NCBI RefSeq assembly: GCF_000758545.1
Contig: NZ_CP009279.1
Coordinates: 3,162,001-3,226,000 of the forward strand
Origin: Paenibacillus sp. FSL H7-0737
GTDB taxonomy: Bacteria; Bacillota; Bacilli; Paenibacillales; Paenibacillaceae
DNA: 64,000 bases
Direction of reading: 5' to 3'
The notes under the pieces were generated by a model. That model did no database searches. It was given only the letters and a program-made list of their open reading frames with translations, and was not told where the DNA came from. Position numbers and translations under genes: made by a program. Positions 1 to 7,019 of this stretch are shown here, piece after piece; position 1 is the first letter of the stretch, and every line of letters begins with the position of its first letter.

Positions 1-1
1 T

Positions 2-307
2 TCTGCACTGTACGAAGCGCTCTCGAGAGTCATGCCTTCGCCGATTGTCGAATTAAACCGAGCGGTCGCCATATCCATGGCGTTCGGCCCAACCTTTGGA
101 CTGCAAATTGTGGATGAGCTAAATACTGAACCATCTATAAGGGAATATCATCTGCTGCCCAGCGTTCGTGGTGATCTTCTGCTGAAGCTGGGTCGATATG
201 ATGAGGCTCGTACAGAGTTTGAACGTGCCGCATCCTTGACTGGGAATGAACGTGAAAGGATTCTTTTGCTGAATCGGGCGGCAGCGTGTAACTTAGGAAC
301 ATCGTAG
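2..307 (+). CDS. ECF42-type RNA polymerase sigma factor, C-terminal part (5' end outside window)
   Basis: The open frame enters the window without a start and ends at TAG 305-307. The peptide begins LYEALSRVMPSPIVELNRAVA, which matches the C-terminal extension of COG4941/ECF42 sigma factors, where a TPR-like helical tail follows sigma regions 2 and 4. Later residues (GDLLLKLGRYDEARTEFERA) look like a TPR hairpin. The sigma domains themselves lie to the left of position 1. ECF42 factors are often encoded beside small DUF-type proteins such as YCII or DUF1801, and a DUF1801 gene follows here 50 bp downstream. Role: probable alternative sigma factor with unknown target promoters. The family call rests on the tail only. 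Confidence 0.75.
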   Translation, partial: SALYEALSRVMPSPIVELNRAVAISMAFGPTFGLQIVDELNTEPSIREYHLLPSVRGDLLLKLGRYDEARTEFERAASLTGNERERILLLNRAAACNLGTS

Positions 308-357
308 TTAATTCAATATTATTTTAAACCGGTACGTACATAAAGGAGAGATAAAAA

Positions 358-699
358 ATGAATCAAGAAGTCATCGATTTTATTGAAGCATTAAAAGAAC
401 CATGGCAGGTGGTGTTATCTACTAATCTTCGTGAGGTTGTTCACCAAGCAATCCCAGATGTACAGGAACGAATTCAGTATAAGAAGCCTCATTTTTTGAA
501 AAATGGTAAATACGCAGCAGCTATTTCAACTTCAAAAGATGCGGTAAGCTTTGTTATTTTTAATACGAATGAGCTTGAGTTTCCAGAAGGGATATTCGAG
601 GGCCCTCCGGAGAGAAAAACACTGAAACTACGAAAAGGGGATACAGTGGATACGGCTCAATTAGTGGCTTGGGTTAGCCAATCCTCAGCTTCCCTTTAA
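358..699 (+). CDS. DUF1801 domain-containing protein
   Basis: This 113-residue soluble protein has the YdhG-like DUF1801 fold signature: an N-terminal helix (FIEALKEPWQVVLSTNLREVV), a central strand around QYKKPHFLKNGKYAAAIS and a basic C-terminal stretch ERKTLKLRKGD. It starts at ATG 358 behind AAAGGAGAG at a normal distance. The biochemical function of DUF1801 is unknown; some relatives are fused to or encoded with ECF-type sigma factors. The gene follows the ECF42 sigma factor by 50 bp on the same strand and is closed by a hairpin terminator, so the two are probably one transcript. I infer no enzymatic role. Confidence 0.7.
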   Translation: MNQEVIDFIEALKEPWQVVLSTNLREVVHQAIPDVQERIQYKKPHFLKNGKYAAAISTSKDAVSFVIFNTNELEFPEGIFEGPPERKTLKLRKGDTVDTAQLVAWVSQSSASL

Positions 700-719
700 T
701 TGCAAGATTCATGATGTAG

Positions 720-765
720 GACGGTATCTCAAAGTCATTTGACTTCATGGGATATCGTCTTTTTT
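720..765 (+). terminator. Rho-independent terminator after the DUF1801 gene
   Basis: The arms GACGGTATCTCA and GGGATATCGTC, with inner AAGTCA/TGACTT pairing, form a long hairpin directly followed by six T residues (760-765). Confidence 0.75.
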
Positions 766-850
766 GGACGAATTTGGCTCCAGCAATACATAATCATTCA
801 ATAAATTGTGAAAAATACATCAAGAGCTAGCAATGAAGGGAATGAAACCC

Positions 851-1387
851 ATGAAGATATTAAAACAAACTTGTTTGCTACTGCTTACGGTCCTTGCACT
901 TAGTGCATGCTCAAGACCAGTAGCAGATAAATCCCAGCTACCACCTCCAACGGTTGTGCCAAGTGGAGCTGAGGAAAGATTTAGCCTTGAGGAACTTGCC
1001 ACTTTGATTGGAAAAGAGGATGCTCAAGTTGTCCAAGCTCTCGGCAAAGGCGCACCTAATCGTAATGAAGGTACGAATTCTACTCTTTTATCCCGCGAAT
1101 ATAACGAGAAGATTGTGAATCACGAAGCAAATCTTCAGGTCTCCTATGATCACACTGGAAAAGTGATTGGAGAGACGATTCATTTTGAAGAAGCTACCAA
1201 GGAAAAATTAACGCAAGAGATAACGCAACAGCTTGGAGAGCTTACGACTAAGAGTGAAGGTAACACAGCAGATATAGGAAAAGAAGGCGAAGGTACAAAC
1301 TTTCGTAGGGTATGGCAGACGGATAATGCCAAAATTTCTTTAATTGAATCCAATGGAAAGCTATCTATTTCCATAGATACGAAGTAA
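851..1387 (+). CDS. Small secreted lipoprotein of unknown function
   Basis: The protein starts MKILKQTCLLLLTVLALSAC: a short basic start, a hydrophobic core and the lipobox LSAC, so it should be cleaved before Cys and anchored to the outer membrane face. The mature part (about 160 residues) is rich in charged and Thr/Glu residues and has no motif I recognise. The preferred start is ATG 851 because AAGGGA at 836-841 sits 9 bases upstream; in-frame ATGs at 833 and 842 are possible but badly spaced. It stands alone between two terminators, facing the MarR gene tail to tail. Confidence 0.7.
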   Translation: MKILKQTCLLLLTVLALSACSRPVADKSQLPPPTVVPSGAEERFSLEELATLIGKEDAQVVQALGKGAPNRNEGTNSTLLSREYNEKIVNHEANLQVSYDHTGKVIGETIHFEEATKEKLTQEITQQLGELTTKSEGNTADIGKEGEGTNFRRVWQTDNAKISLIESNGKLSISIDTK

Positions 1388-1412
1388 CATTCGAATAATG
1401 TGAGAAAAAAAA

Positions 1413-1457
1413 GGACAATACCCATTGTAATTAGACAATGGGTATCGTCCTTTTTTT
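1413..1457. terminator. Bidirectional Rho-independent terminator
   Basis: The stem GGACAATACCCATTGT/ACAATGGGTATCGTCC has a run of A before it and a run of T after it. It can therefore end both the lipoprotein transcript on the plus strand and the MarR transcript on the minus strand. Confidence 0.85.
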
Positions 1458-1473
1458 GATGAATAATTAAGGC

Positions 1474-1965
1474 TTAAGAGGAAGAATTATTGTTTGTTGC
1501 GGAGCTTAGACGATGAATTTGCTCTTCCAGAATCGCACTTGCTTTGCCAACAAATTGTGTAATAAGTTCAAGCTCTTCATCCGAGTAGGTGGAAGCTAAT
1601 TTAAGCATCTCGGCATGCAGGGGAAGGTAGGCATTCCCGACCTCATTATTTTCATACAAAGGGACAATAATTACCTTACGACGGTCACTGGGGTCATTTT
1701 GTCTGCGAACAAAACCGTTATTTTCAAGTCGATCAATTAATGCCGTAACACTGCCTGTAGCCAGTCCGGTTAGCTTGGACAGTTCACCAGCGGTGATGGG
1801 ACCTCTTTCATGGAGGATATCTATGGATAGATAATCATTATTATATAACCCAAGTGATGCTGCCACATTTTGCTGATATAGTATCGTTCGACTTCCTAGG
1901 CCCCGCATACGCAAGGTGAAGTCTTCCTGCTGATTTTTCACTTGATTGTGTCGATCTCTTGACAA
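1474..1965 (-). CDS. MarR family transcriptional regulator
   Basis: This 163-residue winged-helix regulator has the typical MarR core: ITAGELSKLTGLATGSVTALIDRLE (helix-turn-helix, about residues 55-80) followed by the wing motif GFVRRQNDPSDRRKVIIV. N- and C-terminal helices would form the dimer interface and ligand pocket. The start is TTG 1965-1963, supported by AAGGAGGG 7 bases upstream; no better ATG exists. It is transcribed divergently from the DHA2 exporter at 2184, and a near-perfect palindrome lies between them. By analogy with other MarR/exporter pairs it probably represses the exporter and itself until a drug or phenolic ligand binds. The ligand is unknown. Confidence 0.85.
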   Translation of the reverse strand: MSRDRHNQVKNQQEDFTLRMRGLGSRTILYQQNVAASLGLYNNDYLSIDILHERGPITAGELSKLTGLATGSVTALIDRLENNGFVRRQNDPSDRRKVIIVPLYENNEVGNAYLPLHAEMLKLASTYSDEELELITQFVGKASAILEEQIHRLSSATNNNSSS

Positions 1966-1991
1966 AAGAGAGCCCTCCTTTTAAAATATTG

Positions 1992-2012
1992 ATATCTTGA
2001 TAATCGAGATAT
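1992..2012. promoter_or_regulatory. Palindromic candidate MarR operator
   Basis: The 21-bp near-palindrome ATATCTTGATAATCGAGATAT fits the size and symmetry of MarR operators and lies 27 bp from the marR start codon. A related half-site (AGATACTCGAT) follows at about 2023-2033. The assignment to this MarR protein is inferred from position. Confidence 0.5.
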
Positions 2013-2183
2013 TAGACAATTAAGATACTCGATAAACGTGCGATTAATTGAATTCATTTTATCGGAATTATTAAAGTTTTGCAAAAGGTAATGCATCAAG
2101 AAGTTTAGAGAGAGGTTGGTGTGCGATCTTATAACGATAAGATTAAATTCGAAATTAAGGAAAAGTGGAGGGAACAAAAGAGA

Positions 2184-3719
2184 ATGGTAAAGAACTTGGA
2201 GAAGAAAAATAATGTAGGGATTATTATAGCGGCTCTATTACTGGCCACACTTATGGCATCCATGGATAACACTATATTAGCAACTGCAATGGGAACAATC
2301 GTAGGGGAACTTGGCGGTTTTGACAAACTGATGTGGGTGACTTCTGCTTATATGATAGCTGAGATGGCAGGAATGCCGATTTTCGGAAAATTATCGGATA
2401 TGTATGGCCGCAAGCGTTTCTTTATTTTCGGAATTATTGTATTTATGATCGGATCTGCTTTATGTGGTACCGCAAACTCTATAGTTCAGCTGAGTATTTA
2501 TCGTGCGATTCAGGGTATTGGTGGAGGGGCACTGGTTCCAATTGCGTTCACCATCATGTTCGATGTGGTTGCTCCGGAAAAACGGGGGAAGATCGGTGGA
2601 TTATTCGGAGCAGCTTATGGTATATCAAGTATTTTCGGACCCCTTATTGGCGCTTACATAGCGGATTACATTCATTGGTCTTGGGTCTTTTACATCAACT
2701 TACCTATAGGTGTTATTGCCTTCTTTTTGATTGCTTTCTTCTACAAAGAGTCTGTTGAGCATTCCAAGGAAAAGATCGATTACCTAGGTGCGTTTACACT
2801 TGTAGCTTCCATCCTATGTCTCATGTTTGCGATTGAGCTGGGTGGTAAAAAATATGCTTGGGACTCTGCTATGATTTTAGGATTGTTCTTAGCTTTTGTA
2901 GTGTTTATCGTGGGATTTATTTTTATCGAACGTCGTGCAGAAGAACCCATCATTACTTTCGGCATGTTCAAGAATCGTCTTTATTCTACGAGTAATGTTA
3001 TGGCTATATTTAGTGGAGCAGCATTTATTACAGCCTCGGTGTACATTCCAATCTACATTCAAGGGGTGCTTGGCGGCTCAGCAACGAATTCGGGTCTTGT
3101 TCTACTTCCTATGATGCTCGGCTCCGTTATCACTGCAGCGGGGGGCGGATTCCTGCTCTCGAAGTTCAATTATCGCGCCATCATGATATCGACGTTAATA
3201 CTGCTTGTTTTAGGTATCGCCTTGCTAACCACATTAACACCAGATTCTTCACGGTTCATGGTCACCATATTTATGTTTCTAGTAGGTCTTGGAATAGGTT
3301 CTTCATTCTCTGTTCTAAGTAACGCAGCCATTCATGGATTTACAGCAAGGCAGCGTGGGTCCGCAAGTTCGACACTTAGTTTTACAAGGGAGCTGGGAAT
3401 GACACTCGGCATAACAGTATTCGGTATTATCCAAAGTCATGTGTTTTCGAATAAATTAGCATCCATGTTCAGTAGCAGTGGTGCAACACCTATAGGGGTA
3501 AATTTAAGCGATCCAAGTACTATTTTGACTCCGGATACTCGTGAGAAAATCCCTGCGGAAGTTCTTGATAAGATTACAGAGGGATTATCCTCATCGCTTG
3601 TTCACACTTTTGCATGGGCAATTATTCCGTCTGTTATAGCTCTACTGGCTGCATTTGTGATGAGTAAGGAAAAGTTTGATCCGGCTTCTGAATTGGGAGA
3701 GTATACGGCTTCGCATTAA
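2184..3719 (+). CDS. DHA2 family MFS multidrug efflux transporter
   Basis: This 511-residue polytopic membrane protein is of the 14-helix drug:H+ antiporter class. Motif A is clear as GKLSDMYGRKRFF after TM2. The TM1 motif LATLMASMDNTILATAMGTI matches the DHA2 motif D1 (LDxTIVNVALP-like), and motif C-like glycines occur in TM5 (GAAYGISSIFGPLIGAYI). The start is ATG 2184 with GGAGGGA upstream; a GTG at 2121 is in frame but has no ribosome binding site. It is divergent from the MarR gene, which probably represses it. Expected role: proton-driven export of toxic organic compounds; the substrate cannot be read from sequence. Confidence 0.88.
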   Translation: MVKNLEKKNNVGIIIAALLLATLMASMDNTILATAMGTIVGELGGFDKLMWVTSAYMIAEMAGMPIFGKLSDMYGRKRFFIFGIIVFMIGSALCGTANSIVQLSIYRAIQGIGGGALVPIAFTIMFDVVAPEKRGKIGGLFGAAYGISSIFGPLIGAYIADYIHWSWVFYINLPIGVIAFFLIAFFYKESVEHSKEKIDYLGAFTLVASILCLMFAIELGGKKYAWDSAMILGLFLAFVVFIVGFIFIERRAEEPIITFGMFKNRLYSTSNVMAIFSGAAFITASVYIPIYIQGVLGGSATNSGLVLLPMMLGSVITAAGGGFLLSKFNYRAIMISTLILLVLGIALLTTLTPDSSRFMVTIFMFLVGLGIGSSFSVLSNAAIHGFTARQRGSASSTLSFTRELGMTLGITVFGIIQSHVFSNKLASMFSSSGATPIGVNLSDPSTILTPDTREKIPAEVLDKITEGLSSSLVHTFAWAIIPSVIALLAAFVMSKEKFDPASELGEYTASH

Positions 3720-3750
3720 AGGTTGGCTGCTTTGCAATATACATTTAAAC

Positions 3751-3791
3751 AGATTGAGCCCTCTATTCATAGGTGCTCAGTCTATTTTTTT
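3751..3791 (+). terminator. Rho-independent terminator after the MFS gene
   Basis: AGATTGAGCCC pairs with GGTGCTCAGTCT across a short loop and is followed by ATTTTTTTAA. Confidence 0.7.
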
Positions 3792-3890
3792 AAATAATTA
3801 TTTACATTATATTCCTATTGTAATATTATCAAATTTGACGATTGTAAAATTAGATGATATTAGAATTAATTGAAGGTAGGAGGATTTTTC

Positions 3891-4544
3891 GTGTCAATTG
3901 TAGGTATTTTGGGAGTGGTTCACGATGATGAACTTAGGCAAAAATATCATTTTTCTTTAGAGTTCATAAAGGATTTAATTTTAGAGTTTAATCCAGATAT
4001 TATTTGTGGAGAAGTCCTTCCTAGTAGTTGGGAACATTATTAGAAGGACAGTAATTACCGTGGATATTGGGGAGAACCTGCAAGTGAATATTGGGATCTC
4101 ATTTTTCCTTTGTGTAAAGAAGAGAATTATGAATTTGTCCCTATTGATTGGGTTGAATTGGATGTTTGGACAGATTTTGATCCTTTTAATAGCTATAAAG
4201 AAGATCAGAGAAAAGAATTGGAATATGAGTTAGAGCAATGGTTTCAAAGACAGCTTTCAACAGTGGATTCAAGTGCAATCCCCTTTAATTCATTAGAATA
4301 TGACACTATTACAAGACAGAAGTATGAATGGTTAGAACGAATCAATCCGCAAGCACATCAGTTCAGATGGTTGTGTAGACATCTTATAATGATTCAACGA
4401 ATCAAAAACGCCATAAAAGGCCACTCAGAGAAAAGAATCTTGTGTATTGTAGGTGCAGACCATAATCATTCGTTATATGAAGGACTAATTACAGAGAAGG
4501 ACATACAACTTGTATATCCTTTATCTCGGATTACTCAAGCTTGA
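3891..4544 (+). pseudogene. Uncharacterised protein interrupted by one in-frame TAG
   Basis: A GTG start at 3891 behind TAGGAGGAT opens a frame that reads VSIVGILGVVHDDELRQKYH and stops at TAG 4041-4043. The same frame then continues without another stop to TGA 4542-4544, so the two parts make a coherent 217-codon protein split by a single amber codon (a CAG to TAG change would explain it). The start VGILGVVHDDEL and the later ILCIVGADHNHSLYEGL resemble TraB/ChaN-like proteins that carry a His near each end, but I cannot assign a family firmly. The 3' end overlaps the convergent LuxR gene by 10 bp. It may be inactive, or the stop may be a sequencing error. Confidence 0.65.
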
Positions 4545-5620
4545 GCAATATTGTAGCGTGAATGCAAATACCAAATAAGTTCTCTACGGCTGCTGACATT
4601 TGCTTTGCTAAAAATGGACTTTAAATGATCCTGGACGGTGTATGCAGAAATATGCAGTGCAGAAGCCAATTCTTTAGTGGATAATCCTCGAATTACACCG
4701 TGTAATAGCTGTTGCTCACGTTCCGTCAAACCATAAGCTTCAGCAATGATGGGGAGCATGTCAGCAGGACGCGCGGGTTCGAATGAAATGGCAATTTGGT
4801 TCTGACCGTTGGAAGCCTTAAGAAGACTTGCCCGAACGACTAAATAGGGCCCCTCAGTCATACGAATGCATGCCTTCGCTATCCCCATAGATTCGGAAGG
4901 GCTGTTTAACGCTTGCGTGCTTACAGCACGGATTGGACGAGGTAGAACATGAGCCTCAATCATTTCCAATGAGCGGAGTTTGCCTAACCAGCGATCCGCT
5001 GTGGGATTGGAAGAGAGAAGAGCCAAGTCATCAGATAAAACTGCAATGCCGGAACCGTAATGATCTTCAAGCCAAGTCTCATCTTTCTCTGGAAGCTCAA
5101 GACTGAAAGCCCGCATTCTAGCTGCAATCAGAGGGATGAGCGAGGTGATCCAATCACATTCCTCTTGTGAGAATTTCGATTGATCTGTATTCCTGTACAG
5201 CGTCAAATATCCCCAACAAGATTCGCCAAGAATAAGGACTGCACGTAGTTCATCCCCAAAACCTGCAGGAGACAATACCTTTCGATAGCGTGTACACCGC
5301 TCGGGTTTCTGCTTGGTCGCCTCATAAATTGTAGCGACGAGGAGTTTGTTATGAACCATTTGCTCATAGGTGTTAACATCATCCTGACCGTATTCGATCT
5401 GGAACAAGTGGGGATGAATGGATTCTACATTGTCTTCAGTAACCGCACCTGTCGAAAGCAATGTCTGTGGATCAACATGAGTACAGCAGGCAGCATCAAA
5501 GGGAACTGCTTCACGTAAAAGAGTCAGCAAGGAAGTACGGTAGTTGTGAGATGAATCAGTAACCATACCTAGTTTAACGATTTGTTTCTTTATTAGAATG
5601 AATTGTTTATTGGTATTCAT
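4535..5620 (-). CDS. LuxR family transcriptional regulator with GAF-like N-terminal region
   Basis: The protein has 361 residues. The last 65 form a GerE/LuxR helix-turn-helix: LTEREQQLLHGVIRGLSTKELASALHISAYTVQDHLKSIFSK, with the conserved Glu, Gly, Thr-V-x-x-H and Lys positions. The first 160 residues, including CCTHVDPQTL and AVLILGESCWGYLTLYR, resemble a GAF-type sensor fold, but no ligand-binding residue is obvious. There is no receiver domain, so it is a one-component regulator. The start ATG 5620 is preceded by AGAGGGC. It is divergent from the saccharopine-dehydrogenase-like gene and may control it, although no operator for it is recognisable. Confidence 0.8.
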   Translation of the reverse strand: MNTNKQFILIKKQIVKLGMVTDSSHNYRTSLLTLLREAVPFDAACCTHVDPQTLLSTGAVTEDNVESIHPHLFQIEYGQDDVNTYEQMVHNKLLVATIYEATKQKPERCTRYRKVLSPAGFGDELRAVLILGESCWGYLTLYRNTDQSKFSQEECDWITSLIPLIAARMRAFSLELPEKDETWLEDHYGSGIAVLSDDLALLSSNPTADRWLGKLRSLEMIEAHVLPRPIRAVSTQALNSPSESMGIAKACIRMTEGPYLVVRASLLKASNGQNQIAISFEPARPADMLPIIAEAYGLTEREQQLLHGVIRGLSTKELASALHISAYTVQDHLKSIFSKANVSSRRELIWYLHSRYNIAQA

Positions 5621-5694
5621 TGAGTAGCCCTCTAGTCCTTAATGGATTATATCAACTCCCACATTTGTGGGATAGTGAACGGAAGCGAAATCCG

Positions 5695-5715
5695 TATAAT
5701 TGAGAATGATTCTTA
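5695..5715 (+). promoter_or_regulatory. -10 element followed by a Fur/PerR-like box
   Basis: A TATAAT hexamer (5695-5700) is followed at once by TGAGAATGATTCTTA (5701-5715), a 7-1-7 inverted repeat that matches the Bacillus Fur consensus TGATAATnATTATCA at 12 of 14 arm positions and PerR less well. Bound protein would cover the start of transcription of the gene at 5749. No good -35 was found. Confidence 0.45.
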
Positions 5716-5748
5716 ATCAACTCTATTATATAGGATGCGGTGATAAAA

Positions 5749-6828
5749 ATGCAGGGAAAAGAAGATATTGTTGTCGTTGGTGGTTATGGACATGTAGGGC
5801 GTACCATATGCGAAATATTAGAGAAGAAGTATCCAGGGAAAGTATTTGCTGCAGGGAGAAGTCTTGAAAAAGCAGAGCGGTTCAGTCAATATACCCACGG
5901 CAGGATCAAGCCGTTACAGTTAGATATTAATAAGCCGATACCTCCACATTTACTAGATCAAGTGAAGCTAATCATTATGTGTTTGGATCAAACGAATACG
6001 GATTTTGTAAAAGCCTGCTTTCGTAGCGGTACGTATTATGTGGATGTATCAGCGAGTGGTCCGTTTTTATCTCAAATTGAGGCGTTATACGAAGAGGCTG
6101 CACGACATGGATCTAGTGCCGTTCTTAGTGTAGGGCTTGCACCCGGCATAACCAATCTAATGGCTCTTGAAGCGGAAAGATTGATAGAACAGACGGAGGA
6201 CATCGAAATCGCGATTATGCTCGGACTTGGTGATTCTCATGGTAAGGCGGCGATCGAATGGACAGTGAATAGTTTAGGAGAAAAGTTTGAATTTAAGCAG
6301 AAGAATCGTCAGGTAGAGGTAGAGAGCTTCACCGATAGAAAGTCATATCACTTTGGTGACGATTTAGGGAATCGCCATGCCTATCGTTTCCCATTCTCAG
6401 ATCAACAGACGCTTGCCCGAACGCTCAAAGCATCGTCCATCTCCACACGATTTTGTCTGGACTCAGTTTTCGTTACTAAAATGCTGGCTATAGCCAAAAA
6501 AACAGGAGCCGTTCGTTTGTTAAAGACAAGCTGGGTGAACAGGTGGATGGTTAGTGCTATGGAGCGGCTGCATATTGGGAGCGACCAGTTCGCTATCAAG
6601 GTTGAGGCTCGTGGAAGAAATCGAGAGGGGAAGCCAATGCATGCTGATTTAATATTGCAAGGAAAGAATCAATCCATCATCACTGCAAAAGTGACAGCAG
6701 CAGTATCAAAGCTCCTCTATGATTCTTCATTTCCAGGCGGCGTTTATCATATCGAGCAGATAACAGATTTAGCATATATACAAAAGGAATTAGGATCGAC
6801 GCTCTCGCTAAAGATCCAAGTAAAGTAG
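5749..6828 (+). CDS. Saccharopine dehydrogenase-like NAD(P)-binding oxidoreductase
   Basis: This protein of about 359 residues has an N-terminal Rossmann fold (IVVVGGYGHVGRTICEIL, GxGxxG type), then the segment YVDVSASGPFLSQIEALYEEA and the glycine-rich SVGLAPGITNLMALEAE typical of saccharopine dehydrogenase-like proteins. The C-terminal half should hold the substrate domain. True saccharopine dehydrogenases act in lysine metabolism, but most members of this superfamily have unknown substrates and some reduce lipid or carotenoid chains. The ATG at 5749 is preferred since GGTGAT lies just upstream; GTG 5740 is an alternative. A Fur/PerR-like box upstream suggests metal or peroxide control. The next gene is an isoprenoid synthase, separated by a terminator. 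Confidence 0.75.
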   Translation: MQGKEDIVVVGGYGHVGRTICEILEKKYPGKVFAAGRSLEKAERFSQYTHGRIKPLQLDINKPIPPHLLDQVKLIIMCLDQTNTDFVKACFRSGTYYVDVSASGPFLSQIEALYEEAARHGSSAVLSVGLAPGITNLMALEAERLIEQTEDIEIAIMLGLGDSHGKAAIEWTVNSLGEKFEFKQKNRQVEVESFTDRKSYHFGDDLGNRHAYRFPFSDQQTLARTLKASSISTRFCLDSVFVTKMLAIAKKTGAVRLLKTSWVNRWMVSAMERLHIGSDQFAIKVEARGRNREGKPMHADLILQGKNQSIITAKVTAAVSKLLYDSSFPGGVYHIEQITDLAYIQKELGSTLSLKIQVK

Positions 6829-6876
6829 CATAATGCAGATTAATCTAAATAGAATAATTTGTGTATAGTTATTTTG

Positions 6877-6906
6877 AAAGAAGCTTGATTAGTCAAGCTT
6901 CTTTTT
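6877..6906 (+). terminator. Rho-independent terminator
   Basis: The perfect stem AGAAGCTTGA/TCAAGCTTCT with a TTAG loop is followed by TTTT. It separates the oxidoreductase gene from the isoprenoid synthase gene. Confidence 0.85.
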
Positions 6907-7019
6907 CGTAACCCAAAAGAGTTTTGACCGTATTAACTGATGAACATTTCATTCAGGAAGAAATTCTGTTCTTCCCTAATGGGTCATGTTAACAAAAAGA
7001 GAAGTTGAGGTCATCACCT

